Shown in pieces: positions 24,201-36,128 of a stretch of DNA of 64,000 bases (positions within the stretch are counted from its first letter, which is position 1; each line of letters starts with the position of its first letter). The stretch covers positions 4,030,001-4,094,000 of the forward strand of contig JAGTWJ010000002.1 in NCBI GenBank assembly GCA_020064725.1, given 5' to 3'. A program made the position numbers and the translations under genes. The stretch comes from Drechslerella dactyloides. Lineage: Eukaryota; Ascomycota; Orbiliomycetes; Orbiliales; Orbiliaceae. The notes under the pieces are model-generated. The model ran no database searches. It was not told the origin of the DNA and worked only from the letters and a program-made list of their open reading frames with translations.

Positions 24201-27200
24201 TTAATCAATGAACGTTAGCTGTCGCGGCATCATAAGGGGGTGGCCAACGGAGATACACGCGCATGTGCATGTGCACGAAGAATTTACTTCGATCCGCTGG
24301 CAGCGAATGGGCATCGTTAACTGCCAGGTTCGTTAATTGGTCTGAAAGTTAGGGATTCGAACAGAGTTTTCTAATTTTGCCATGAAAATGCCGCCAGGAC
24401 AGCTTACTTGCCTGTATCCGCTTGACGTTGCGGCGGCGGCTGACCGCTCAAAGTTAATTTCTTCGCCCGGATCTGCTTAATTAACATTTGCGCCCCGGGC
24501 CCGGCAGGGCTTGGTGGAGTCGAAACTGTTCCGGCACGCACATGGCGTGGTCCGCGGCGTACGGAGACAGGTTCACCTTGCAGTGGGTGTTTTCTCTTGG
24601 ATCTTCGCGTCGAGAGACAGAGCTGGCGTAACAAAGCTAAGGCATGTTTCAATCGTTCGCAGCTGGTGAGCACAGCCCAGCCTCGCCGAGCGTGGAGCAA
24701 TCTGTATACTACTGTGCAAACTGCCATACTTTGTAGAGGAGTATACCAGCTAGGAGATAGATGCCGGCGCGGCGCCCAGACAATGGGCTCTGCAGTAGGA
24801 TACTTGTCTCCGCGCGTAGGAGTCCGGTAACATAACTTGATTTTCTTGATTTTAACAATTTGCCATTTTGTTCAATTGGCATTGCATGAGTGTATGCTTG
24901 CATGCATTCGGTTGGTTTACGCTCGATATCTTATGCTAGATGCAATGCGAGCTGGGTCAGTTGACCAGACGTCCATGCGTTCGTTCGTTTCCAGACATGT
25001 TAGATCGATGGGTTCAAGTTAGTAACGTTTGGTTTGCATGTTAGGATTCTCGAACGTTTCATTTTAGCCCCCCCTCCGACGAGAAGACCGATCGTGCCTT
25101 GGCGCTCGCCGGTGGTGGCATGATCGAATCCAACAAGTGGTAGGAAATGGGTATCAGTTGCACTGGCTGAACGCCAGAATAGAAATAAAAGAAACCACGA
25201 TGGATCATTGAAGCTGCAGCCAAGAGTGTCTACGTAATGTATGCATCCGTACCACAGGAAGTGTTCAATTTGTCATCGCAATTGGAGATGTGCGTGAAAC
25301 GTTATGTTGCTATCGCTCAAACCCGGAGCGTGAGCGCCGCGCCGCTATTCGATAAGCCGCGTCATGCTCGGGTACAGAGAGAGCAATGCAGTGCAGCAGC
25401 CCCAAGTCTACAGCATAACGTTCATATGACAGTTTGGTTCAAATCGAATCCCCGGGATCTCGCGGGCACGTACATACATGAAAATATGTACGCCTGCACA
25501 TATATTCCTGCAGGCTGCCTGGCGAGAATGGAGGCATCTGCTGTGTCACCTCGGAGTTGGCGAAGACCTCACTGACGTTGCAGATGCCCAGTGGTGGGCT
25601 CAGTAAGCGCATACCTCCCATCTTTTGATCTACAGAACGTATCGAAGTACAATCTGGGTACAGTACCTGTCGCTGATATAATTTTACCTTGAGCTTGGGG
25701 TTTCACGCTGGCTGTCAGTGTATGCACGGCTGCTGCAATGTCGTGGTTCTAGCTGATATATATAGCAGCCAAGCAGCACGCGCATCGAGAAGGTGCAGCG
25801 CTGGGCGGCCATGCGCAATGCATGCAATGCAGGCGACGTTGCTTTCGCGAAGAGAAAATCTGACGGTGGATTGCGGATGGATGGATGTTGGTAACGCTGC
25901 ATTCTTACCTACCTACTGGCTTGCCTGCCTGCCTGCACGGAGCGAGCGCTGGTGAGCTCGAGCTCGAGCTCGGAATCGGCATCGCAGTCCGGCATCATGT
26001 CGTATACGGCAGTATCTTCGCAACGTCACTTCAGACCGCGTATATTCGCTGGCTGGTCGTCAGCAGCTAGTTGCATTGTCCATCTGGCAGCTGGTCGATT
26101 AATTGACACGATCATCGAGCGCGTGAGCGAGCGAAGGGGTGAGGGATATATCGAATCGCTGCCAGCTGCTTGCTGCTGAGCTCACAGCCTCAATTCGAAT
26201 CCACCGTCCTTCCGTTCGACCTACCTGGGTAGCAACTGCAACTGCAACTGCAATTGCATTGGCGAGCTAGCTCGATTGATTGCGATCTTCAGAACAAGCT
26301 GTCAGTCGGGGTCAGGAGCGTGGAATGTGGAGCACGCTGTTCGTTCGGGCATCGACCCCTCCAGCTCGGGCGACCCGCTGGCTAGGCTACTTTCCCTCAT
26401 TTCTCGTGGAGATCACTCTCGTCGACCCAGCTGGGCAGTGTAATAGCTCCTCCCCTTCATCCTCCTCCTCCTCCATGCGTCCCAAGTCTACTTGGTAAGT
26501 GAGCAGCAGGATCCCGATTTACCCGATATTTGGATTGGCATGGAACCGAACGAACGGTAACCGGTTGCAGTTAATCCACGTTACAGACTAAAGCAAGCAA
26601 GCACGCAGGAAGGCAGCTAACTAGTGAGCTTCGCTAGCGCTGCCATATAGCGAAATTCCCTCGGAATGAGCTACCGAGATAAAACAGTCTCATGTGCTCA
26701 AGCGCAAGCTCTAGCTCTGGATTTCTAGCTCCATTCGGCCGCAGGAAGCAGCCAGCAGCAGACATTGGCGATGCACGCTTGATGCCATCAATGGCCAAAA
26801 GGCGGGCTTCAAGGCAGTCTGCTTGGTCGCATGGCTGCAGGACTTTTGGGGGGCTAGCTGGCTGGCCCTGGCCGGGGTTACCTTGGGGCAGCGTGTCTGT
26901 CTGTCGACATTCGCCATGTTAGTAGCGTCCAGCTGCAGCTTGCGAGCGAGAGGAGTGGAGACTGACCGCGCAGCTGGAGGCCCACGTCGTTTAGAGCCCT
27001 TGCTAGTTGCATGTGCGATTATCTCATAATTTGGTGATATGGTTTCGAGAAGACACGCCTGACTGCGTGGGGAAGATGGACGAGCGTGTATGCAGCACAA
27101 GTGTCGGACGTATGGGTGGGTGTGTTCGATGTTCTGTTGTGAGGGCTGCTGGGATGCCTCCACGCTTGAGTAATTTTAATATTCGACTCGAATAATTCGA

Positions 27201-30095
27201 CGACACCATCTCGCGGCCTCGACATCGATTCTGACGGGACCCCTCCCTTGCTCGAAGCTGTACATCGTTCCACAGCCGACGGCTGGCTACAGATCATGCT
27301 GCCCTTTTGCGAGTCCACCCCAGGCAGTTGAATGCAGCTTATTTGCTCGGCGCTCCTGCTGCTGTCTGTCTGTCCGGCTGCAGAGTGCGTATGCACGCCG
27401 AGAATTGCCTGTGTTCGCCCGGGGATATCCCAAGACTAACCAATTCGCCCGCTCGATCACAATATGATATATGATGGACAACAATTGTATGTACGAAAGA
27501 CGTAGACAATAGAAAGGCATGCATCGGAGATGTGCAATGGAATGGGAATGTCGGCTCGCCTCGCAGATGAGCTAGCGTGTGAACCCACCCCGACGAGCCT
27601 GCAGTGCAGTAGCCTCAAAAGTTAACTCGTCGTATAATGCAGCAGCTGATATTTTGGCCAGTGGATGCCGCGGACGAGTGGTGGATTTTGGGGTAGAGCA
27701 TTTTGATATGCCCTGCAGCTGCGACTGGCGGGGAGATAGCATACTATTTAGTAGTAGTAGCTGGGTGTCCGTCTACAAGTACTGTCCAGGTGTGATGACA
27801 GCACTAGCATCGAATCCATCCATCGATTCGGGGACCTGAGCGTTTTATTTTGTTTTGCGAATTTTTATATTAAGTGCCATGCGGCGCTATGCTAGCTACC
27901 TGCTAGCTCCACCGTGCTCTAGCGAGAGCTATGTAGTATGTATCTAGCTGGAGGCGAGCTAGCTTTTGGCGGGGAGGCAATGCGCATGCCATGCCATCGT
28001 GAGATTTGCTTTCCAGAGCTAGCGATTTTAATTTTCGTTTTCCCACAGCATCCCGAAATGGATGATGAAGAGAGAGAACCGTCGACGGTCCCACGCGCGG
28101 TTGCATTGAAAGGACAGTTCATGTTCACGCACTCTGCAAACGGGCATACTAATCATTACTCATTATGATAATTGCAAATTGAAGCAGACGGTGCAGCTTG
28201 TGGAGGTAGCTGGAAGTCGGTGGAAGCGCTACGTGGGCTGCACAGCCGGCCTGTCGACGGCTTCCCGCGAGTCAAGACACCGATCGCAATCGAGAGCACA
28301 CCTCGGTCGTTTATCGATCGGGGCTTGATCGATATAGAACAGCTGGATGATAAATGTACCGTGGACGCTTAAGTCAGGTACAGCAGAAGGCCAGGTCCCT
28401 GAACCAAGCCCTGTTCGGCCACTTTTTTTTTCTCTTCCCTGTGCAGGCGCGTACGAGGGAGGTCAGCAAAATTATAATTAACAGCGACGGCCAGCGACGG
28501 CCAGCTGCGCGGCGTGGATTAGCAATCAAAGCAATCGTGTCCCATCCCTCCATCAAGCTGAGCTCGCGAAGGAAATTTAAGCTGAAGGAAGGAAAAAATT
28601 TCTCTCGATCCACCGCCCGAGAGAGCAGCTAGCTGGCCGGCACCGTTTCTTCTTTTTGCCCGCCTCGGCCTCTCCAGTGAGTGATATACGTAATAGCCTC
28701 TCCTCAACGTGAGCTGGTAAGCGGTCGACCTCCTGTTTGCGAAGTCTGGTGGGCTCCGTTAACCTGGGCCTTCCACAGAGCTTCTGGTCAATCCCCCCAT
28801 CGCCACAGCCAATCAGACGCTGTCTCGTCGCCCGTTTCAGTCGAATCGACAGGGTCCAGTCAACGGCTGCCGTCGAGGAACGAATTTTCAATCAGCTGTT
28901 CCCTGGAGACGACACAACGTCGCTTAACGTCGTCGTGGCAAAGAAGAAGGAAAAAATTTAGAAGGACGAGGGTCCATTTGACAGCAAGTTAGGGGCATTA
29001 TTGACCCATCCGTCCGTCATACTGTATCATAGGTAAGGGTAAGCTAAGGCTCAGGTCGCACCTCGTCTTTTTCACGTTCTTGCTTGACGCAGGTTCACAG
29101 CCGGGTGGACGTCACTTCGTCACGTCCGTCTTTGTGGGTTCTGCTACCACTACTTGGTCATGAAGTCAGGCGGTTCTGGAAGCCCGGAATGATCTTGCTT
29201 GGGCAGGCTCCTGCAGCCCTGTCGTTTCATCGGCAGGCTGAGTTACGAAGGGGAACATGCATCGAGCTCGATCGTCGACGGTGAGGGCAGAGGCTCCTGC
29301 TGGTTGGATGCGTGGATGCCAATCCGCAGCAGTGCGCGATTGATTGAATCATCTCCGATCCGCAGGGTGCAAGGTCAGGGTTCGAGGGATGGGTTCACGG
29401 TCAGGGTCAAGCCCGAATTTGCAATCCCATATGCATACCGCGGCCAAGGCCATACGAGCAGCAAGCAGGGCTGGGACCCGGCACCAGCACCGAGTCCTCG
29501 GGCAAGCAGGAAAGAAAGGAAGCAAGCAAGTGACCCTCTGCAGGAGGATGCGGCTAGCCAGCAGACCGGACCAGGCCAATTGCGAGAGCATTGAGATTTG
29601 ATATTTTAACATTACCTCTCGCGGTGGTGCCTGGGTGGTGGAGGTGGGCAGCCGTCGTCATAAAGCCGGTGCTCGCCTCCTGCTCTCCCTCCCGGATTTC
29701 CAATCTGCCCTCCGAATTTTGCTTTGCCGCCCTTTCCCTCCGATATAATAACACCGTCCGTACACTACTTCTACTGCTTCTTGCAGATATTATCTCTCGT
29801 CGTTTCTCTGCTGCTCGAATTCCTGTTTTTCCCGCCGGACGAAACGGACGAGAAGGCTAGAGCTTGATCCGGGCTAACAAAGCAGATCGCGCACAGCCAC
29901 CACCGCACCCTTCTTCCTCTGCCAGAGACCGGAACCAACTGCGGGCCAACCGACCTCCAGCCGGCCAACTGCAGCTCGCACGATACCAGACAGGACGCCT
30001 TCGTTCCCGACTGACAGAATTGCATACACGCTGCTGCGCAAGTTCAGACGAATTCTGTTTGGTTTGCAGTCCCCGCCGCGCGTGCGTCTGTTCCG

Positions 30096-30181
30096 GTAAG
30101 TCGCCCGGCGTTCGGACCCAGAATGCGGCCACCTGTGCTGACCATCCGTCGAGGAAAGTATAATTTCCCCGCCTCTCGCAG
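30096..30181 (+). other. Probable 5' UTR intron of the Sat4/Hal4-type kinase gene
   Basis: A consensus GTAAGT donor at 30096, a GTGCTGACC branch-like word about 45 bases before the end and a pyrimidine-rich CTCTCGCAG acceptor at 30181. The 86-nt size is typical of this genome. It is inferred, without transcript evidence. Confidence 0.4.
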
Positions 30182-30325
30182 GAAGTCGACTCTGGTCTCA
30201 GCGGCCCTCTCGCACAGCTAGCACCCCGTCTATTGTCTCCCGCTATTATTAAGCCGCCGTCCCCTCTTCGCCCTTTATCTATCATTCCTTCCTCTTTACT
30301 TTTCTCCGATCCGTCTCCTTCTCTT

Positions 30326-30350
30326 TCGTCGTCGTCGTCGTCGTCGTCGT
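30326..30350 (+). repeat. TCG trinucleotide run in 5' leader
   Basis: About eight TCG units in the untranslated leader of the kinase gene, in a broader pyrimidine-rich tract. Confidence 0.8.
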
Positions 30351-30628
30351 TTTATATATCCTTCTCACAAACAAACTCGCTATCTGTTATCATCGCTCTT
30401 GCTACATCTACACATCGGTCGAGTGGCCGAAAACCTGCTCTTCGCCCTCGCTCGGGTCGGCTTCCTCAGCCCAAAAACCCAACGCAAACGTCGCATCATC
30501 TCCGTGTGCCATACAGCCAGCCAACCTCATCACCCTCCGCCGCCGTCTCCCCTCTCCACAGGCAGCTTCGTGCTAAACTTCAGTCGTTTCGTTATCTCAT
30601 AAGCTTCCCACACCCCGCGAGATACGCC

Positions 30629-32447
30629 ATGGCCACCTCCACAGAGACGGAATCGAAATCGGAAGGCGCCCCGTCGTCGAAACCGCCTAATTCTCGGTCG
30701 ACGTCGAGTAACAGTCGCCTCGAGAAGGTGCTCGGTCGTACAACCCCCACCACCTCCCCAAAGCTGAACGGCGTCGCCTCCGACACAGCGTCAGACCGCA
30801 GTCCGAACGGCTCAACCAAGCACTCCCCGGTCATCGGTGCACAATTGTCGAAATCCTCCTCTCCAATCGAACTCCCAGCCCCGGTCATCCAGACTCCCGC
30901 CCCGCAAAAGCCGAAGAACTCGTTACAACGAATGTTCTCGAGAACCAGCAAGATCAAAGAGGGTCCCGTGGTTGACGGTGCCGCTACCCCGGCTTCGGCT
31001 GCAACACCGGTTCCGTCTTCGACGCCCGTCAACGGCGAACGACCGTCGGCGGAGCGTCATGACACCAACGGGGCCGATAAGAAGCCCTCCAGCGAACTGA
31101 AACCTCCGAGCAAAAAGAACAGCATCGCCGAGGAATCCTCGAAACCGCTCGCCAACGCAAAGGAGAAGGCCAAAGAGGCCCTCGTCCTCAAGCGTTTCGA
31201 GATCACGACCGATGGAGCCCATATCCACCATCTCAAAAGCGCTAAGCGACAGGAGAAGCTGACGGACATGTTCCGTGACCTCATTCTCGGCAAGAAGAAG
31301 GACGACCTTCCCGAGAACGACAACCTCAATCTCGTTTCCTCCTGGGTCGAGCAGCTGAAAGCGGACAAGGACAAGCTCGCTACGGACAAGAGAGGCGGTC
31401 CTAACGCGACCTCGACGCTGGTCGAGCGGTACGGCAAATGCCAGGAGGTCGTCGGCCGAGGTGCCTTTGGCATCGTCAGGATATCTCACAAGGCGGACCC
31501 CAGCGGCGAAGGTAAAGAACAGCTCTACGCCGTCAAGGAATTCAGACGCCGGCCGCAAGAGTCCTCCAAGCGATACAACAAACGACTCACGTCCGAGTTC
31601 TGCATCTCTTCGAGCCTACGCCACCCGAATGTCATCCATACGTTGGACCTCCTCCAAGACGCCAAGGGCGATTATTGCGAAGTGATGGAATACTGCGCCG
31701 GTGGCGACCTCTACACTCTCATCCTGTCCGCCGGGAAGCTGGACTGCGCCGAAGCCGATTGCTACTTCAAGCAATTGATGCGTGGTGTTGAGTACATGCA
31801 CGAAATGGGCGTTGCCCACCGAGACCTGAAACCGGAGAACCTGCTCCTCACCAGCCGTGGCGCGCTGAAGATTACCGATTTCGGAAACGGAGAATGCTTC
31901 CGCATGGCTTGGGAGAAAGAAGCGCACAAGACCTGCGGGCTCTGCGGTTCCGCACCCTACATCGCGCCCGAGGAGTACATTGAGAAAGAGTTCGATCCGA
32001 GGGCTGTCGACGTTTGGGCGACCGGTGTCATCTACATGGCGATGAGGACCGGGCGGCACCTTTGGCGTGTGGCCAAGAGGGACGAAGACGAGTTCTTCGC
32101 GAAATACCTCGAGGGTCGTAAGGACGAGGCTGGCTATGGTCCAATTGAAAGCCTCCACAGGGTATGTTGACTTTACCTTTTTTAAAGCGTCCCTTTGTTG
32201 TCGATAGCTTACTGACTGTTTTGTTCAGGCCCGATGCCGCAATGTCATATACTCGATCTTGGACCCGAATCCCACTCGTCGTATCACCGCCTCGCAAGTC
32301 CTCAAGTCCGAGTGGGGCCGCGAGATCAGGGTCTGCCAAGCCGGTGAAGAAGGTGATAACCCAAGTGTGCGCAACCACCAGAATCGTCAGCCCTCGCCAA
32401 CTAACGCAGCTGAGGACGGGCAGGCCTCTAAGCAAGTCAAAGCCTGA
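30629..32447 (+). CDS. sat4: Ser/Thr kinase, Sat4/Hal4 (NPR/HAL5) type
   Basis: Fungal kinase of the group that stabilises plasma-membrane transporters and controls K+ uptake and salt tolerance. Exons are 30629-32161 and 32229-32447, giving 583 aa. A long Ser/Pro/Lys-rich disordered N-terminus (about 1-260) precedes the kinase domain. Key residues are glycine loop GRGAFG (276-281), K303 in YAVKEF, HRDLKPEN with D399 and DFGNGE (417-422). The activation segment is C-G-L-C-G-S-A-P-Y-I-A-P-E-E-Y, typical of this group. The intron has GTATGT and TTGTTCAG borders and a CTGAC branch word; joining gives LHRARCRNVIYSILDPNPTR. The start is the ATG followed by GCC ACC; the frame is open upstream but has no other ATG before a UTR-like sequence. 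A Hrk1-type name is also possible. Confidence 0.9.
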
Positions 32448-34137
32448 TCGAGAGGCTTTTCGGTGCGAACATCACAGCTGTTTCACCACGGCTGCGTGCG
32501 TCGGTACATCGTCGCCTCTTTACGGACGCCTCTCTTTCGGCCCACAACGCTACGATTGGCGCTGGTTTTCTCTTCCTTTCTTTCATTGGCAGATGCCACA
32601 TTGCGCATTTTGGCATGTAACCGTCATTTAATACCCTGGCTCTTTCGTTCTGTTCGTTGTTATTCCTTCGTTTGGACAGGTTTCCACTAGGTCTCGAGAC
32701 CGATAACAGTCATCATGGCTCCCTGGTAGACCCCATTCTCGTTTTTGAAGATGTGTATTTTATACACCCTCGTTGTTTGCATTCTGAATTACTCTTTTGG
32801 ATGACGGCTTTACGAATGTTTACGGGAAAGAAAAAAGGCAGCATGCAAAAAACCAAGAACACGGCCTTGAACGAAACCAAAAGTATAGGGAAATGGGTTT
32901 CTTCTTTTCTTCTGTTCATGTTGTTTTAGACGCTCATGTATCACGACATACAGCATTCATTGCGTGCTTTCCTGCGTACAGTCGGGTTGATGCCCTGCTT
33001 TTTTACTGTTTTCTTTTCTTTCTTTCCATGGCTATGGATGATGAGGAGTTTTCTTTAAACTGTCTTTCGCTTCCCTTGTCCATCTTCCACCGGCCGGACC
33101 CTCGTTTACGATCTGATGGCTCTTTTTTTTTTTATAAACACAGAACACTTTTTGTCTAGGACGGGTTTCCTGTTCATTCTTGTTGATGTGCATTCTGGCG
33201 GGCTTGTTCTTTTACGACTTTTGTAACCATGGAGTTTGGACTGGTATGCATGTACGACGGTTTCCTTTCTTTGTACAAAGATATCGCTACTATTACCTTT
33301 TTTTTTTCCTTTTAACATTACCGGTATTATTATTACTATTATCAACGTTTGAAGATTCGATTTTATATTTCCTTTACCTGGAGGTGGTGGGGATGCGTGC
33401 TCGTCGTCGGCGCTGATACACTGTCGGACGGCGCGCATCTATAGCGCTACCTACCTGCGATACGGAACACGAATTTCCTTGACGAAGTGAATTACCTACA
33501 ATTGCGTCGTATAGCATGCAAGCAAGTTGGTATTGTCCCATTACTACAAATGCAGTTTTGTACATGTTTTCTTTTCTTGTTACTTTTTTTTTTTTTTTTT
33601 TAAACGGTCTTGTATTGGCGGTACAGCGGGCGGCACGGTTTATTGGGTAGAAGTATCACTTTAGCGGTCGAATTCACGCGATAAATTCTGTATTCCATTT
33701 CTTTTGTAAAATTTTCTGTCTTGCGATTGTTGTGCTATAGCTTGCTCAAGTTCGCGATGTGCTGCATGCATGCGCTGTATCTAGAGGATTCTTTGCATAC
33801 CCTCTCAATACGACATACACATAATGTGCTTGTGAACAAATCTTTTTCCTGATCGAAATTGCTAGAGTCAATGCGGACGTCATAGATCGATGATTGTAGT
33901 GTGTGTCATAGATTGATAATTGTAGTCAAACAGTGCCATTGTTCGACCGGCCTATGCAGTCGCTCGCTCGATCGATTTACGTGCAGCGCGGGTAGCCGGC
34001 TGGCTGGCTAACTGGGTGGCTCCTATGCCGATGCCCTCGCACATACATACATCTTACATACTATAATGCAATTGTGCCAAGGCAGTGGATAGTGGATGGA
34101 CGTGCATATGAAACCCGCCGGAGAGAGACAGCCGTAC

Positions 34138-34181
34138 ATGTATGTATGTATGTATGTATGTATGTATGTATGTATGTATGT
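34138..34181 (+). repeat. ATGT microsatellite
   Basis: About eleven uninterrupted copies of ATGT. Confidence 0.95.
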
Positions 34182-34513
34182 ACTACGTAGAGTAGTTCCA
34201 ACAGCGCACGCATGCAGAACCGGCCGACGGATCCATGTATCAAGGGATGATATCATCGGCCGGGATATCGGTGGACCGGTACGATGCGCAGTTGGTACCG
34301 GAATCGAAATCCAGGTCATCGCATCGTTGAGCTAGCGATCGGTGAATTAGCTGGCTGGCTGAGCCATTCGAACATACATGCAGGGACGTCTCAGATCGAC
34401 GTCGACGCCACATTATGCACGCGGCGTTCGACCTGGAACGTAACGTCAAACGTGGGGACGGGTTTGGCCTTTTTTGCCGCCCGCTTGTGGGCGGAAGATG
34501 GCGGTGACGTTGG

Positions 34514-34535
34514 AAACGAACGAACGAACGAACGA
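34514..34535 (+). repeat. ACGA/GAAC microsatellite
   Basis: About five tandem copies of the tetranucleotide GAAC in a short run. Confidence 0.85.
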
Positions 34536-36128
34536 GTGCCGGACCCGGCCCGCTGGCTCTTTCTTCGCTGCTCCCGGTAAGCGTGGGGTTTTCCCGGGGC
34601 GTAAGATACTTATAGATCTTTGTAGACGGTGTTATTTCATGTCACGTTCGTTGTGAATGTACAGGACGTTTGTCTAGGGAATATCGCGGAGCAGGTAGGA
34701 AGCGAGCGGGACGTCGACGGCGAAATGTCAACTCGATTTGTCGACTGGAAAATTCGGACGGCACGAGGTTAGTGGGATTAGTTGTTCCGTGGACGGTTAC
34801 GGAGAGTGTCCTTGGCTAAGACGGGGCGAAAACGAAGGTGAGGCTTGATCCGATCCGATACGATTCGATGTGATATCGTGGTGGTGACGTAGGGTGCGGA
34901 CCCCGCCGTGCGTGAGTGTTTGTTTCGAAAGATTGGGAGCTGGCGGGCAACGTGATGTGGGTATGTGACCGGCGTGGATGCATGGGGAAGGCAGAGCCAC
35001 GGGCTTGTGATAGCATATCGAATCATCATTGATCACAGCGGAATAAAACTGCAATGCGGGATCGATTCGAAATGCTGTAATCTTGGATCGGATTTTCCTA
35101 CCAGGTAGTCACTTATTGGCCGGCTACAGCATCGATTATATCGCCATCTACAAATATCCGCCTTTGCACCTTTCGTATTCTAAATTGGTGAAGTCGGACG
35201 GGAGGACCCGTGATGGGTATGGCCTGTCTTGCATTGCAACGTGAACTCTCGCCGCTACCGGCCCCGGCTTACGCGGACGACAAGTTGACATCTGTCAACA
35301 TGATTGAACGTCTGCTAAGTTGAGTTACTTACTTATTCGGCCGTCTCCTTCGGCTTCCCATCATGTGTGCATGTGTCGCCGTGGCACTTGCATCAGCCTG
35401 GCAGCTGCCAGCCCAAACACGGAAGCTGGCCGGCCAGCAAACAGCTGTACAGCTGCGTCCAGCAGCTCACTTCGCCAGTCTACAGCTCTCGACATACATA
35501 CAGCTGAATAGCTAGCTAGCTAAGATGTCTGCATGTATATGCAGGTATGCAGGTATGCATAGCCGGCTGTACACGCATGGACAGTTCGAGTTATGCACCG
35601 GCCGTGACATGACATGACTTGACATCTGTGCCATGCGTGCAGCAGGCAGCGGTACTTCCCGGCCATACGTTTCCGCGAGGGGTGACGAGTACCGCCGCCA
35701 AGGGCTCCTTCCCGCCGACGCCTTTTTTTCAAGAAACCCGTCCGTTTGCCAGGGACACGGCGACTCGCGACACCATCCATCTACGTGAAACGAAATACGG
35801 CCAGATCATTCGAAGCTTAATCGCAGTCCCTTTCTCTCTCCCCTAAACGCCCTCGCTTCCGACCCCGATACTGTAGATAAAGGGAACCTAGGTCGCTGCC
35901 CGGCCTGCTCAGGTCGCACAGGCACGATCCAACGGCTGGCCATATCACATCGTTACGTATCATCCATCGAATCGCCACCCGTGTCCAGCTAGCCCGGCAG
36001 GCCTGATCTCCTATTCCGCGGTCGATAAACAACAGCACACGATTTGATACGCACGATATAATACACGCACACGCAACCAACCCTCTTCAGCCTTGTAGCG
36101 TTTTGCCCCGCGCCTAGGACGACCGTGT

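Larger units (their letters stand above)
21258..30628. other. 9.4-kb region without a recognisable gene
   Basis: Flanked by two same-strand kinase genes. None of the open frames (up to about 150 codons) has a recognisable domain, consistent codon use or a chain of plausible introns. The sequence is not strongly AT-rich. It is rich in short palindromic or repetitive words: AGCTAGCT near 22355, 22405, 23262 and 28628, TGCATGC-like words, a GAGCTC-based run near 25955 and CAACTG repeats near 26236. The last 900 bases are pyrimidine-rich and look like the 5' UTR of the next gene. Candidates are a large upstream regulatory region or non-coding transcripts; neither is proven. Confidence 0.5.
32448..36128. 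other. Gene-free interval with microsatellites
   Basis: The first 1.2 kb is T-rich and looks like a long 3' UTR or terminator zone (poly-T of about 18 bases near 33585). The rest has simple repeats and short palindromes (GCTAGCTAGCT near 35510) but no supportable gene. The right end should contain the SARAF-like gene promoter. Confidence 0.5.

Noticed and set aside
24350..24365. A GGATTCGAAC word resembling the B box of a minus-strand tRNA gene
   Set aside because: No matching A box, acceptor stem or anticodon arm is found at the right distance on either strand.
26711..27163. A 150-codon minus-strand open frame
   Set aside because: No family resemblance or splice context; likely chance in GC-rich DNA.
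30592..32158. Long minus-strand frames opposite the Sat4/Hal4-type kinase
   Set aside because: Antisense shadows of a GC-rich kinase coding region, without domain signatures.
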